The notes: generated by a model not told the origin, from the sequence alone. 64,000 nucleotides of DNA from Streptomyces sp. XD-27 (GCF_030553055.1 NZ_CP130713.1:3782001-3846000); one strand, 5' to 3'; positions 16,702-26,382 are shown, counted from the stretch's first letter. Program-made: numbers and translations.

Positions 16702-17961
16702 GTGTCGGCTCCAGACCTCGCCGGAGATTTTCCCGTGGACGTCCGGGAGCGCCCGCTGCTGGTGATCATTGACCCGGCCGCGCGGCAGACGGACGGCGAA
16801 TCCGTGCGCATCGCGAAAGATGTGCTGTGTGCGGGCGCGCAGGCGAAAATCTGCCTGCCGGACGGGCCGGAGGAGGTCGCGCGGGCGCTCGCCCGCCGGG
16901 GCAGTCGGCGGCCCGTCGTGGTGGGGGACGACCGCGCGCTGCTGCATGTGGTGCGGCTGCTGCACCGGCAGCGTGAGCTGGCCGACACGCCGCTGTCCAT
17001 GGTGCCGGTGGGCACCGCGGCGTCGGTCGGGCTGGCCCGCTCGCTGGGCGTGCCGACCGGGGCGGTCGCGGCGGCGCGGACGGTCCTCGACGGCCGCGAG
17101 CGGCGGCTGGACCTGCTGGCCGACGACAGCGACGGAGTGGTGCTGGGCGGGCTGCGGATTCCCTCGGGTGGCGGCGAGCACGGTACGTACGGGGGGTACG
17201 AGCCGTATGCGCCGTACGAGACGCATGAGACGCGTGAGGCGCATGAGCCGTGTGGCGAGGCGCGTGCGGCCCATGGGGCCGGTGAGGAAGCGGACGCGGC
17301 CGGTGAGGCGTACGGCTCCGTCCGGGGCGAACCGGGCACGGCAGGCGGCCGGGGCGAACCGGGGGCCGCGCCCGGTTCGGGGACTCCCTGCTCTTCGGAG
17401 TTCGAGGGGGCTGAGGGATTCGAGCGGGCGGAGGGATCTGGCGGGTCTGGTGGGTCTGGCGGACCTGGCGGGTCTGGTGGGTCTGGTAGGTCTGGCCGTG
17501 AGGGATCTACGGAGTCCGATGGGCCTTCGGGGGCCCTGGAGCCCGCGGCGTCCCTGGGATCCGATCGGCACCACCCGTGGTGGACCCCCGCCGCGCGGAC
17601 AGCGCGAACGGCACTCGCGCTGCTCACCTTGCCGGTGCCCGGCTTGGGCGGCGGCTCGCAGCGCGGGCGCCGGGTCCAGCCGCCCGCGCTGCGGCTGCGG
17701 CTGGAGGCGGACGGCGCGCTGCTGGTGGACCTGGACCGGCCGGTGCGGCGGATCTCGGTGTCGGCGCCGGGCGGGGGACTGGCCGAGATCGTCGTCCACG
17801 CACATGGTGCGGACACCCCGTTGCACGCCCGCGCCCGCACGGTCACCGTCTCCGGGCCGGACTTCCGCTATCGGGCGGACGCGCTGGTCGGCGGCCCGGT
17901 GCGGACCCGTACGTGGACGGTGATGGCGGACGCCTGGCGACTGCTGCTGCCGCACGCGTAG
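16702..17961 (+). CDS. Diacylglycerol kinase-like protein with low-complexity insert
   Basis: A 419-residue protein from GTG 16702 (GGAAGG upstream). Two parts match the diacylglycerol/lipid kinase catalytic family: an N-terminal lobe with [37 protein letters not shown] and [18 protein letters not shown], and a C-terminal beta-rich lobe ([26 protein letters not shown]...[19 protein letters not shown]). Between them, about residues 158-300, is a low-complexity region ([20 protein letters not shown] and [14 protein letters not shown] repeats) absent from ordinary members. The canonical GGDGT motif is degenerate (VGDD), so activity is uncertain. Divergent from purA and convergent with a P450. 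Confidence 0.75.
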   Translation: MSAPDLAGDFPVDVRERPLLVIIDPAARQTDGESVRIAKDVLCAGAQAKICLPDGPEEVARALARRGSRRPVVVGDDRALLHVVRLLHRQRELADTPLSMVPVGTAASVGLARSLGVPTGAVAAARTVLDGRERRLDLLADDSDGVVLGGLRIPSGGGEHGTYGGYEPYAPYETHETREAHEPCGEARAAHGAGEEADAAGEAYGSVRGEPGTAGGRGEPGAAPGSGTPCSSEFEGAEGFERAEGSGGSGGSGGPGGSGGSGRSGREGSTESDGPSGALEPAASLGSDRHHPWWTPAARTARTALALLTLPVPGLGGGSQRGRRVQPPALRLRLEADGALLVDLDRPVRRISVSAPGGGLAEIVVHAHGADTPLHARARTVTVSGPDFRYRADALVGGPVRTRTWTVMADAWRLLLPHA

Positions 17962-17986
17962 GGCGTGTGACGACCGCAGGCGGGAT

Positions 17987-18027
17987 CCTGTTTTCTTTGT
18001 CCACAGGCTGTGGACAAAGAAAACAGG
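17987..18027. terminator. Strong bidirectional terminator
   Basis: A 19-bp perfect stem (17987-18005 with 18009-18027; core TTTTCTTTGTCCACA) and a GGC loop, between the convergent DAG-kinase-like and P450 genes. It is strikingly AT-rich for this genome, with T-runs for both directions. Confidence 0.85.
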
Positions 18028-18032
18028 CCCGG

Positions 18033-19247
18033 TCAGACCTCGACCACCATCTCCCGCAGGCCCCGGATGACGTATCCGGGGTTCCACTCCGGCTCCCGGA
18101 CCAGCCGCAGATCGGGGGCGTGCCGCAGCAGCGCGCCGAAGGACGCCGTGAGCTCGATCCGGGCCAGCGGCGCGCCCAGGCAGTAGTGGATGCCCGCGCC
18201 GAAGCTGAGGTGCGGGTTGTCCTTGCGGCCGAGATCGAGCGTGCCGGGGTCCTCGAACCGGGCCGGGTCGTGGTTGGCCGAGCCGAAGAGCAGCGCGACC
18301 TCGCTGCCGCGCGGGATCGCGGTGCCCCCGACCTCGATGTCGTCCAGCACCCACCGTTCGAACATCTGGAGCGGCGTGTCGTAGCGCAGCAGCTCCTCGA
18401 TCGCCGACGGCAGCAGCCCGTCCGGCTCGGCGCGCAGCCGGGCGAGCTGGTCGGGATGGCGGAAGAGCGTCAGCCAGCCGTTGCCGGTGCTGTTGACGGT
18501 CGCCTCGTGCCCGGCGTTCAGCAGCGTCACGCAGGTGGAGACCATCTCCTGCTCGGAGAGCCGGTCCCCCTCGTCGTACGCCGCGATCATCGCGCTGATC
18601 AGGTCCTCGCCGGGGTTCTTCCGGCGGGCCGCGATCAGCTCCCGCAGATACGCGGAGAACTCCAGCGAGGCGCGGACCGCACGCGCGGCCGTCTCCTCGC
18701 CGGGATTCAGCTCGTACATGCCGCAGATGTCCGCCGACCACGGGCGCAGCTGCCCGCGGTCCGCCTCCGGAATGCCCAGCATCTCGGCGATCACCGCCAC
18801 CGGCAGCGGCTCGGCGACGGCCGCTATCAGGTCGCCGCCGCCCTCGGCGAGCAGCCCGTCCACCAGCTCGCCCGCCAGCCGCTCGATCGTCGGCGCGAGC
18901 CGCTCGACCGTACGCGGGGTGAACGCCTGGGAGACCAGGCGCCGGATACGGGTGTGGTCGGGCGGCTCCAGGTCCAGCAGCCCGTTGTCGTTGAGCGTGT
19001 GGAACGGACCGTGCGCGGGCGGGGGCGCGGGCCGGCCGAACTCCTCGTGGGTGAACCGGTGCCGGTACGTACGGCCCAGACGGCGGTCGCGCAGCAGGGC
19101 GCTGACGTCGTCGTGATGCGGGATCAGCCATTGGTTGGTGGGCGCGAAGTAGTGGGCGCGGCCGGCCTCGCGCAGACTCGCGTACACGGGGTAGGGGTCG
19201 GCGACGAAGGACCGGCTCCATGGGTCGAACCCTGCGACTGTGGTCAT
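18033..19247 (-). CDS. Cytochrome P450 (CYP105/107-like bacterial class)
   Basis: A 404-residue soluble P450. Seen are the I-helix oxygen-binding motif AGHEAT (about residue 244), the ExxR of the K helix (EELLRYDTP, about 286) and the heme-ligand loop [10 protein letters not shown] with the Cys near 355. It needs ferredoxin and reductase partners, neither of which is encoded nearby. It is a stand-alone gene convergent with the lipid-kinase-like gene and upstream, on the same strand, of no obvious partner, so its substrate cannot be inferred. Start at ATG 19247. Confidence 0.95.
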   Translation of the reverse strand: MTTVAGFDPWSRSFVADPYPVYASLREAGRAHYFAPTNQWLIPHHDDVSALLRDRRLGRTYRHRFTHEEFGRPAPPPAHGPFHTLNDNGLLDLEPPDHTRIRRLVSQAFTPRTVERLAPTIERLAGELVDGLLAEGGGDLIAAVAEPLPVAVIAEMLGIPEADRGQLRPWSADICGMYELNPGEETAARAVRASLEFSAYLRELIAARRKNPGEDLISAMIAAYDEGDRLSEQEMVSTCVTLLNAGHEATVNSTGNGWLTLFRHPDQLARLRAEPDGLLPSAIEELLRYDTPLQMFERWVLDDIEVGGTAIPRGSEVALLFGSANHDPARFEDPGTLDLGRKDNPHLSFGAGIHYCLGAPLARIELTASFGALLRHAPDLRLVREPEWNPGYVIRGLREMVVEV

Positions 19248-19372
19248 GCCGGGAGCGTACGGGAGCGGGGCGTGCGGGAGCCGTAGCGAACGCGTCCCTC
19301 AACCCGGGGCTCGGGGCTCTCGGGGCTCGGGGCTCGAAGGCAGATCCTCGCCCCCGGGCCCGGGCCCGGGCG

Positions 19373-20656
19373 TCAATGGCCGGGCAGACCCGGTCCCGTG
19401 ACGCGGGCGAGTTCCGCCGCGACCGTGTCGGCGGCGGGCGCGGCCGGGTCGATCAGCGGGAAGTGGCCCGTCTGGGCGAGCAGAGTGAGCCGGACCGGCT
19501 GTCCGGACCGCGTCGCGGCGGCCGCGAACGCCTCCGCGACCTGCGGTGGAACGTCGATGTCAGTGGCGCCCTGCACGATGGTGGTGGCGATACCGGTGGG
19601 GAGCAGCGCGGCGGGGTCGGCGTGAGGCGACCGTGCCCGCATGTGCTGCGCCCCGCCGAGCAGTTCGTCGACGGCGTCGGAGCACACACGCAGGTCCCGC
19701 GCGGTGCGGAAGTCGGCGATGGGGGCCAGCGCGACCACACCGAGAACGGGGGGAGGCGAGGGGAGATGCCAACGCGAGCCGGTCGGCAGTCGATGGCGCG
19801 CGGCCGCCCACAGCGCGGCGTGCCCGCCCGCGGAGTGCCCGCAGAGCACGATGCGGTCGGGGTCGGCGCGGCCCGGGATCCGGGTGCGTACGAGCTCGGG
19901 CAGCGCGTCCACGGCGGCGGCGATGTCGTCGAACGTCTCCGGCCACCGTCCGGCGGGCGGCGGCACGTCCGGCGCGCTGTCCGCCGCTTCCTGACGGCCC
20001 TTCGGGGCGCCGTCGGCCGCCGCCTCGGCGCGTTCCTCGCCGCCGCGCCGGTATTCCACGGACGCGACGGCGAAGCCGCGCCCGGCGAGGAACGCGGCGA
20101 GCGGCGACAGATGCCACCGGTCGTAGCGCGCCCGCCAGGCACCGCCGTGGAACAGCACGACGAGCGGCGCGGGTCCGGTGGCCTCGTCAGCGCAGGACAC
20201 GTCGGGGGCCGGACCGGCGGCCGCCTCGGAGGAGGCCGCCTCGGGACGGGGCAGGTCGGACGGCCCACCGGGCGGGGTGCGGGACATATCCGGCAGCCCG
20301 CCGGGCGGGGTGCCGGGCAGATCCGGCGGCTCGGTGAGCCCGGCACCAGGCAGGCCCGCCCGCCCGGCGAGCCCGGCACCAGGCAGGCCCGCGCCCCCGG
20401 CGAGCCCAGCACCAGGCAGGCCCGCCCGCCCGGCGGGCCCGGTGCGGGGCAGGTAGAAGTCGACGACCTGGTCCGGGTGTTCGCCGTATGCGGCGGAGAC
20501 ATCCGGGGCGACGTACGCGTGCCCGAAGGCGGACTCCTCCTCGGCGGCGGCCCGCCGCGCGGGGTCGAGGCCGCCGACCGCGTCCGGCCCGCCGGGTCCG
20601 CTCGGCCCGCCAGGGCCGCTCGGCAGCGCGCCGTCCACCTGCCCTCGCACCGTCAC
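19373..20656 (-). CDS. Alpha/beta hydrolase, probable N-formylkynurenine formamidase
   Basis: A 427-residue alpha/beta hydrolase with the oxyanion motif VLFHGGAW (about 170), nucleophile elbow GHSAGG (about 274), and downstream Asp and His ([18 protein letters not shown]). It begins at GTG 20656, 3 nt after the kynureninase stop, in an operon with tryptophan dioxygenase and kynureninase, so hydrolysis of N-formylkynurenine to kynurenine is the likely reaction (AFMID-type arylformamidase). It is longer than usual because of an insert of about 75 residues after the first strand, including three perfect-length 11-residue repeats ([11 protein letters not shown] type; 33-bp units at 20336-20434) and PPGG repeats. 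Confidence 0.85.
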   Translation of the reverse strand: MTVRGQVDGALPSGPGGPSGPGGPDAVGGLDPARRAAAEEESAFGHAYVAPDVSAAYGEHPDQVVDFYLPRTGPAGRAGLPGAGLAGGAGLPGAGLAGRAGLPGAGLTEPPDLPGTPPGGLPDMSRTPPGGPSDLPRPEAASSEAAAGPAPDVSCADEATGPAPLVVLFHGGAWRARYDRWHLSPLAAFLAGRGFAVASVEYRRGGEERAEAAADGAPKGRQEAADSAPDVPPPAGRWPETFDDIAAAVDALPELVRTRIPGRADPDRIVLCGHSAGGHAALWAAARHRLPTGSRWHLPSPPPVLGVVALAPIADFRTARDLRVCSDAVDELLGGAQHMRARSPHADPAALLPTGIATTIVQGATDIDVPPQVAEAFAAAATRSGQPVRLTLLAQTGHFPLIDPAAPAADTVAAELARVTGPGLPGH

Positions 20657-20659
20657 GTG

Positions 20660-22012
20660 CTAGGACACCCCCTCGGACGTCCCGGTGCCCTCGCTCAGCA
20701 CCTCGGCGAGTACCCGGGCCGCGCGCTCGGCGTCGGCGAAGCCCGTATACAGCGGGGTGAAGCCGAAGCGCAGCACGTCGGGGCGGCGGAAGTCGCCCAC
20801 GACGCCGCGCCGTATGAGCTCGGTCATCACCGCGCCGGCGTCGGAGCAGCGCAGCGATACCTGGCTGCCGCGCTCGCCGTGCGCGGTGGGGGTGACCGAG
20901 GCGACCCGGCCCGCGGGGACGTACCGCCCGACGCAGCGCAGGAAGAAGTCGGTCAGGGCCAGGCTCTTCGCGCGGACGTCCTCGATCTCCACGCCGTCCC
21001 AGACGTCGAGCGCCGCGTCGAGCGCGAGCAGCGACAGGATGTCGGGGGTGCCGACCCGGCCGCGGGCCGCGCCGTCGGCCGGGGTGAAGTCGGCCTCCAT
21101 GCCGAACGGGTCGGCGTGCGAGTTCCAGCCGGGCAGCGGGGAGTCGAAGCGGGGCTGGAGGTCCCGGGCCACGTACAGATACGCGGGCGAGCCGGGCCCG
21201 CCGTTGAGGTACTTGTACGTGCAGCCGACCGCGAAGTCGACGCCGTGCGCGTCCAGCCCGACCGGCAGCGCGCCCGCGCTGTGGCACAGGTCCCACACCA
21301 CGCGCGCACCGGCCGCGTGCACGGCGGCCGTGATGCCGGGCAGATCGTGCAGCCGTCCGGTGCGGTAGTCGACGTGGTTGACGAGCGCGACGGCGGTGCG
21401 GGGCCCGGCGGCCGACGCGATCTCGCCCGGCGGGACGGGCCGCAGGGTGCAGCCGGTCAGCCGGGCCGCGGACCGCGCGATGTAGCCGTCGGTGGGGAAG
21501 GTGGTGGCGTCGACCAGGATCTCGTCCCGGGCGGGCACGTCGCCCGGGACGCCCGGCGGTGTGACGCCGCCGTTCCGGCCATCCACGTCACCCGCGCCGC
21601 GCACGGACACCGCGCCGCCCGGGGCAACCGCCCCGCCCGTGGGCCCGGCGCCGTCCTCGCCGCCCGCCTGGGCGATCCGTACCGCCGCCACGACGGCCTT
21701 GAAGACGTTCACGCTCGTCGAGTCGCCGACCACGACCTGGCCCGGCGCGGCCCCGATCAGGCGGCCGACGCGGTCGCCGACGCGCTCGGGCGCGGTCCAC
21801 CAGCCGCTCTCGTCCCAGGACCGGATGCGCAGCTGCCCCCACTCGCGGGTGATCACCTCCTGGAGGCGGGGGGCGACGGAGTGCGGCAGGGCACCCAGCG
21901 AGTTGCCGTCGAGGTAGACGGTGTCGCTGTCGAGGGCGAACCGGTCGCGGATCTTGGCGAGTTCGTCTGCGGCATCGAGCCGCGCCGCCTCTGCGGCCAG
22001 CTGCTCAGACAT
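20660..22012 (-). CDS. kynU: Kynureninase
   Basis: A 450-residue PLP enzyme that cleaves kynurenine to anthranilate and alanine. Visible features: YLDGNSLGALPHSV near the N-terminus, WDLCHSAGALPVGLDAHGVDFAVGCTYKYLNGGPG with the PLP lysine in CTYKYLN (about 266), and a C-terminal TPLYTGFADAERAARVL. The ATG 22012 overlaps the dioxygenase stop by 8 nt. An unusual Gly/Pro-rich stretch (about residues 117-165) interrupts the large domain. Anthranilate so produced can feed tryptophan salvage or secondary metabolism. Confidence 0.94.
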   Translation of the reverse strand: MSEQLAAEAARLDAADELAKIRDRFALDSDTVYLDGNSLGALPHSVAPRLQEVITREWGQLRIRSWDESGWWTAPERVGDRVGRLIGAAPGQVVVGDSTSVNVFKAVVAAVRIAQAGGEDGAGPTGGAVAPGGAVSVRGAGDVDGRNGGVTPPGVPGDVPARDEILVDATTFPTDGYIARSAARLTGCTLRPVPPGEIASAAGPRTAVALVNHVDYRTGRLHDLPGITAAVHAAGARVVWDLCHSAGALPVGLDAHGVDFAVGCTYKYLNGGPGSPAYLYVARDLQPRFDSPLPGWNSHADPFGMEADFTPADGAARGRVGTPDILSLLALDAALDVWDGVEIEDVRAKSLALTDFFLRCVGRYVPAGRVASVTPTAHGERGSQVSLRCSDAGAVMTELIRRGVVGDFRRPDVLRFGFTPLYTGFADAERAARVLAEVLSEGTGTSEGVS

Positions 22013-22892
22013 GGCTGCGCGCCGTCCACAGCTCGGGGAAGACGTTCTTCGCCGCGCGCTTCTCCAGCCAGGCCACGCCCGCCGAGCCGCCGGTGCCCGT
22101 CTTGGCGCCCATCGCCCGCCGGGTCGCGACGAGGTGGTCGTTGCGCCAGCGCCACACCAGCTCGGCGACCTCGGTCAGCTGCTCGCCGAGCCGGACCAGC
22201 TCGCTGTCGCCCGCCCCGGCCTCGGCGTAGATCCGCTGCCACACCTCTTCGACCAGCGGATCCGGCTCGTACCGCCGGGTGAGGTCGCGGTCCAGCACGG
22301 ACTGCGGGATCGCGCGGCCGCGGCGCGCGAGGAAGCCCAGCACCTCGTCGTAGAGGCTGGGCTCGGCGAGTGCCTTCTCCAGCTCCTCGTGGACCCGCGG
22401 CGAGCCCCGGTGCGGCACCAGCATGGACGCGGACTTCTCGCCCAGCAGGAACTCCAGCCGCCGGTACATCGCGGACTGGAAGCCGGACCCCTCGCCGAGG
22501 GCGGAACGGTAGGCGTTGAACTGCCCGGGCGTGAGATGCGCGAGCGGCTTCCACGAGTCGTTCAGGGACTCCAGCTCATAGCCGGAACGCCGCAGCGCGG
22601 CCATCGCGGTCGGCAGGTCGTCCTCGCGCAGCGCCCGCGCCGCGGTCTCCCACTCGTGGACGATGACGGTGAACCACAGCTCCATGACCTGGGTCGTGAC
22701 CAGAAAGACCATCTCGCCGGGGTCGTCCGACCGGAGGTGCTGGAGATGGGTGAGGACGGACGCCTGCACGTAGTCCTCGTAGGGGGTGGTGCCCTGGAAG
22801 TCCAGGTTCGGGGTGTCCGGGTCCGCCTCGTAACCGGGCTGCGGCTGGGCAGCGGCTTGGGCGTGGTACGCGTCGTGATGTTGCGACATCAC
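22005..22892 (-). CDS. kynA: Tryptophan 2,3-dioxygenase
   Basis: A 295-residue heme dioxygenase that opens the indole ring of tryptophan to give N-formylkynurenine, the first step of the operon. Family stretches: TPYEDYVQASVLTHLQHLRSDDPGEMVFLVTTQVMELWF (substrate pocket and distal His), ESLNDSWKPLAHLTPGQFNAYRSALGEGSGFQSAMYR, and RWRNDHLVATRRAMGAKTGTGGSAGVAWLEK with the proximal heme His in RNDH and the GTGGS loop. First gene of a three-gene operon with kynU and the formamidase. Confidence 0.95.
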   Translation of the reverse strand: MMSQHHDAYHAQAAAQPQPGYEADPDTPNLDFQGTTPYEDYVQASVLTHLQHLRSDDPGEMVFLVTTQVMELWFTVIVHEWETAARALREDDLPTAMAALRRSGYELESLNDSWKPLAHLTPGQFNAYRSALGEGSGFQSAMYRRLEFLLGEKSASMLVPHRGSPRVHEELEKALAEPSLYDEVLGFLARRGRAIPQSVLDRDLTRRYEPDPLVEEVWQRIYAEAGAGDSELVRLGEQLTEVAELVWRWRNDHLVATRRAMGAKTGTGGSAGVAWLEKRAAKNVFPELWTARSHV

Positions 22893-22959
22893 TGTCTCCT
22901 CGGTACAGCGTCCGGGTAGCGGTCCGCTCCTTCCTCATCGGCGATGGAGCCCCGGTCCC

Positions 22960-22989
22960 CTCAGGACCCGAGATCGCCCGGGTCCTGAG
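22960..22989 (-). other. Hairpin in the kynA leader region
   Basis: CTCAGGACCCG (22960-22970) and CGGGTCCTGAG (22979-22989) lie about 70 nt before kynA. They could be a leader structure or an upstream terminator. Confidence 0.3.
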
Positions 22990-23021
22990 CGCATCATGCG
23001 CGGCCCGCGCGCGTACGGCAA

Positions 23022-23056
23022 GGGCCTGCCTGGTCGGTATCCGCACAGGCAGGCCC
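23022..23056 (-). terminator. Terminator after the DUF3151 gene
   Basis: GGGCCTGCCTG (23022-23032) pairs with CAGGCAGGCCC (23046-23056). A second, smaller hairpin (CGTAGGCGC 23069-23077 / GCGCCTACG 23083-23091) precedes it. Confidence 0.55.
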
Positions 23057-23098
23057 GGAAGCCGGACGCGTAGGCGCACGACGCGCCTACGCGGCGTG

Positions 23099-23150
23099 CC
23101 TCAGGAGAGGATGCGCCTCAGGAGAGGATGCGGCCTCAGGAGAGGGTGTC
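23099..23150. repeat. Three tandem ~17-bp repeats at the DUF3151 stop
   Basis: Three copies of CCTCAGGAGAGGATGCG (third diverged). Each holds the complement of the stop codon, so the 3' end of the gene has been multiplied just downstream of itself. Confidence 0.6.
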
Positions 23151-23549
23151 CGCCGCGGTCGGGGAGCTGTCCCTCAGGAAGGTCGTGCAGCGCTCGTACT
23201 CCTCCTGCTCGCCGATCGCCTGGGCGGCGCGGGCGAGCGCGTGCAGCGCCCGCAGGAAGCCGCGGTTGGGCTCGTGCTCGAACGGCACCGGGCCGTGCCC
23301 CTTCCAGCCGCTGCGGCGCAGCGCGTCCAGGCCGCGGTGGTAGCCGGTGCGGGCGTACGCGTAGGACTCGACGACCCGCCCGGCCTCGAAGGCCTCGTCG
23401 GCGAGCTGCGCCCAGGCGAGGGACGAGGCCGGGTACTTCGCGGCGACCTCGGTGGGGGCCGCGCCGGAGGCGAGCAGTTCGCGCGGCTCCGGGTCGTCGG
23501 GCAGGTGGGTCGGGGGCGGTCCCCCGAGCAGGTTCTCGTGAATGGCCAT
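23136..23549 (-). CDS. DUF3151 domain protein
   Basis: A 137-residue soluble protein highly conserved in actinomycetes: NLLGGPPPTHLPDDPEP, AAKYPASSLAWAQLADEAFE, SYAYARTGYHRGLDALRRSGWKGHGPVP and RALHALARAAQAIGEQEEYERC. It appears all-helical and TPR-like, of unknown function. In Streptomyces it is normally close to fbaA, as here. Start ATG 23549 (MAIHEN). Confidence 0.85.
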   Translation of the reverse strand: MAIHENLLGGPPPTHLPDDPEPRELLASGAAPTEVAAKYPASSLAWAQLADEAFEAGRVVESYAYARTGYHRGLDALRRSGWKGHGPVPFEHEPNRGFLRALHALARAAQAIGEQEEYERCTTFLRDSSPTAADTLS

Positions 23550-23656
23550 GGGACCCAGTCTGCCGGACCGCCCGCCACGGCGGCCGACTCCGTTCGCGCT
23601 TACGGGGAGGTGGGGGTCCCCCACGCCCTCAAGGGCGTAGGGGGAGGGCGGGGAGA

Positions 23657-25210
23657 CTACGAGGAGGAGCGGGGCGGGGGAAGATCACCCGGGTGAACCG
23701 CCGGCTCCGGCTCGCCCGGGTCCAGCGGGGGCGCGGCCACCGCGCAGTGCGTGTGGCACTCGGCCCGGCAGTGCGGCGGCTCGCCCTCCGCCGCGGGCGC
23801 CAGCACATCGGACCGCACCGTCAGCCAGGCGAGCAGCGCGCCCAGCACCAGCAGCACCGCGCACAGCGCCATCGCGCGCCGGAAGGCGTCGTCGAAGCGG
23901 TCCGCCGAGCGGTACGCGTCCGGGTCCATGCCCGCCAGCAGCGGCAGCGCCCCGACCGCGAGGAGCCCCGCCGCGCGCGCCGCCGCGTTGTTGATGCCGC
24001 TGGCCAGGCCCGCCCGGCCCACGTCCACCGAGGCCAGCACGGTCGCGGTGAGCGGGGCGACCAGCGTGACCATGCCCGCCCCGAGCACGAGCAGCGCGGG
24101 CAGCACGTCCCGCCAGTACAGCGCGTCCTCGCCGACGCGCATCATCATCAGCATCCCGGCCGCGCACAGCAGCGGCCCGGCGGTGAGCGGGACGCGCGGG
24201 CCGATCCGCTGGCCCAGCTCGCCGGAGCGGGCGGACAGCAGCAGCATCAGCACCGTGGTGGGCAGCAGGGCGGTACCGGCGGCGAGCGCGGAGTATCCCA
24301 CCACGATCTGGAGCTGGAGCACGACGAGGAAGAAGAAGCCGCCGAACGCCGCGTAGACGCAGAGGGTGACCGCGTTGACCGCGCTGAACTGGCGGGACGT
24401 GAAGATCCCGAACGGCAGCATGGGGTCCGGCCGGCGCCGTTCCACCACGGCGAACACGACGGCCAGCAGCAGCCCGCCGACCGCGGAGCCGAGCACGGCG
24501 GCCGAGGCGCCCTGCTCCGGCGCCGCGATCAGCGCGTATGTCACCGCGCCGAGCGCCAGCGCGCCCAGCGCCGCGCCCAGCACGTCGAACCGCCCGTGCG
24601 CCCGCGGGTCCCGGGACTCCGGTACGTGCCGCAGCGCGACGGGGACGCACAGGGCCGCCAGCGGCACATTGAGCAGGAACACCCAGCGCCAGCCGGGCCC
24701 GTCCACCAGCCAGCCGCCGACGAACGGCCCGACGGCCGCGCCGACCCCGCCGAAGCCGGACCACACGCCGACCGCCCGCGCCCGGTCGTCGGGGTGGAAG
24801 GTGGACTGGATCAGTGCCAGCGAGCCGGGGGTGAGCAGCGCCCCTCCGATGCCCTGGAACGCGCGCGCGGCCACGAGGACGCCGGCGTTCGGCGCCACCC
24901 CGCACAGCAGCGAGGCGACCGCGAACCACACCACGCCGATGACGAAGACCCGCCGCCGCCCGAACCGGTCCCCGAGCGCCCCGCCGAGCAGGATCAGCGC
25001 GGCCAGCGTGAGCATGTAGGCGTTCACGGTCCACTGGAGCGCGGCGAGACCGGCGCCCAGATCGGCTCCGATGCGCGGCAGCGCCACGTTGACCACGGTG
25101 CTGTCCAGCAGCGCCATGCTCGATCCGAGGACGGTGGTGAACAGCACCCAGCGCCCCACGGGCGTGGCGAGCCGGATGGCACCGGGCGCCGCCGGCGCGG
25201 ACTCGGTCAT
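23657..25210 (-). CDS. MFS drug transporter, DHA2 (14-helix) family
   Basis: A 517-residue membrane protein of the EmrB/QacA type: first-helix motif LDSTVVNVALPRIGADL, motif A GDRFGRRR, AFQGIGGALLTPGSLALI, and at least twelve hydrophobic helices. Proton-driven drug or metabolite export is expected. The C-terminal tail after the last helix is unusual: HCRAECHTHC, a compact Cys/His cluster that could bind metal. Start ATG 25210 chosen over an upstream in-frame start because hydrophobic homology begins shortly after; the ribosome-binding site is weak. Confidence 0.9.
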   Translation of the reverse strand: MTESAPAAPGAIRLATPVGRWVLFTTVLGSSMALLDSTVVNVALPRIGADLGAGLAALQWTVNAYMLTLAALILLGGALGDRFGRRRVFVIGVVWFAVASLLCGVAPNAGVLVAARAFQGIGGALLTPGSLALIQSTFHPDDRARAVGVWSGFGGVGAAVGPFVGGWLVDGPGWRWVFLLNVPLAALCVPVALRHVPESRDPRAHGRFDVLGAALGALALGAVTYALIAAPEQGASAAVLGSAVGGLLLAVVFAVVERRRPDPMLPFGIFTSRQFSAVNAVTLCVYAAFGGFFFLVVLQLQIVVGYSALAAGTALLPTTVLMLLLSARSGELGQRIGPRVPLTAGPLLCAAGMLMMMRVGEDALYWRDVLPALLVLGAGMVTLVAPLTATVLASVDVGRAGLASGINNAAARAAGLLAVGALPLLAGMDPDAYRSADRFDDAFRRAMALCAVLLVLGALLAWLTVRSDVLAPAAEGEPPHCRAECHTHCAVAAPPLDPGEPEPAVHPGDLPPPRSSS

Positions 25211-25260
25211 GACCCGATCGTCCCCGCCTCGCGGCCGGGCGGCCACCCCGGCGGCGGAAC

Positions 25261-25302
25261 GCCGCGGGCCCGGCACCCCGCATGGGGTACCGGGCCCGCG
25301 GC
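25261..25302 (-). terminator. fbaA terminator
   Basis: GCCGCGGGCCCGG (25261-25273) pairs with CCGGGCCCGCGGC (25290-25302) and continues inward through one mismatch and five more pairs. Confidence 0.65.
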
Positions 25303-25359
25303 CGGTGCGAAGGCCGGGCGCCGGTGGGCTCCGGCCAGGCGCCTACGTGAGCTCAGGCC

Positions 25360-26382
25360 CTACTTGAGCTTGGTGCCCGTCGAGCGCAGGTCCGCGCACG
25401 CCTTGGTGACGCGCTCGGCCATGCTCTTCTCGGCCAGCTTGCCCCAGCTGCGCGGGTCGTAGGTCTTCTTGTCGCCGACCTCGCCGTCGACCTTCAGCAC
25501 ACCGTCGTAGTTGCGGAACATGTGGTCCGCGATCGGGCGGGTGAAGGCGTACTGGGTGTCGGTGTCGAGGTTCATCTTCACCACGCCGTTCTCCAGCGCG
25601 GTGCGGATCTCCTCCTCCGTGGAGCCGGAGCCGCCGTGGAAGACGAAGTCGAACGGGTCGGTCTTGCCGTGCTTGGCGGCGACGCCGTCCTGGAGCTCGC
25701 GCAGCAGCTCCGGGCGGAGCACGACGTTGCCCGGCTTGTAGACGCCGTGGACGTTGCCGAAGGAGGCGGCCAGCAGGTAGCGGCCCTTCTCGCCCAGGCC
25801 GAGGGCCTCGGCGGTGCGCTCGACGTCGGCGACGGTGGTGTACAGCTCGTCGTTGATCTCGTGCGAGACGCCGTCCTCCTCGCCACCGGTCGGGGTGATC
25901 TCGACCTCGAGGATGATCTTCGCCTTCACGGCCTCGGCGAGCAGCTCCTGCGCGATGGCCAGGTTCTCGTCCAGCTTCTCCGCGGAGCCGTCCCACATGT
26001 GGGACTGGAACAGCGGGTTCTGGCCGGCGGCCACGCGCTCCTGGGAGATCGCGAGCAGCGGACGGACGTAGCCGTCGAGCTTGTCCTTCGGGCAGTGGTC
26101 GGTGTGCAGCGCGATGTTGACCGGGTACTTCTTGGCCACGACGTGCGCGAACTCGGCCAGCGCGACCGCGCCGGACACCATGTCCTTGTCGTACTGGCCG
26201 CCCAGGAACTCGGCGCCGCCGGTGGAGATCTGGATGATGCCGTCGCTCTCGGCCTCGGCGAAACCGCGCAGCGCGGCGTGCAGCGTCTGCGTCGAGGTCA
26301 CGTTGATGGCCGGGTAGGCGAACTTGCCTGCCTTCGCCCGGTCGAGCATCTCGTTGTAGATCTCGGGGGATGCGATGGGCAT
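25360..26382 (-). CDS. fbaA: Class II fructose-bisphosphate aldolase
   Basis: A 340-residue zinc aldolase that interconverts fructose-1,6-bisphosphate with dihydroxyacetone phosphate and glyceraldehyde-3-phosphate. Zinc ligands and substrate residues are visible in NIALHTDHCPKDKLD, ILEVEITPTGGEEDGVSHE, FGNVHGVYKPGNV and FVFHGGSGSTEEEI. ATG 26382 follows AAGGAG at a 7-nt spacing. Monocistronic by its own terminator, with a parS site upstream. Confidence 0.97.
   Translation of the reverse strand: MPIASPEIYNEMLDRAKAGKFAYPAINVTSTQTLHAALRGFAEAESDGIIQISTGGAEFLGGQYDKDMVSGAVALAEFAHVVAKKYPVNIALHTDHCPKDKLDGYVRPLLAISQERVAAGQNPLFQSHMWDGSAEKLDENLAIAQELLAEAVKAKIILEVEITPTGGEEDGVSHEINDELYTTVADVERTAEALGLGEKGRYLLAASFGNVHGVYKPGNVVLRPELLRELQDGVAAKHGKTDPFDFVFHGGSGSTEEEIRTALENGVVKMNLDTDTQYAFTRPIADHMFRNYDGVLKVDGEVGDKKTYDPRSWGKLAEKSMAERVTKACADLRSTGTKLK

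Noticed and set aside
19220..25462. Very long plus-strand open frames (e.g. 1020 and 788 codons) opposite the kyn and MFS genes
   Set aside because: They are antisense shadows caused by high third-position G+C; their translations are Arg/Gly/Pro-rich with no domains.
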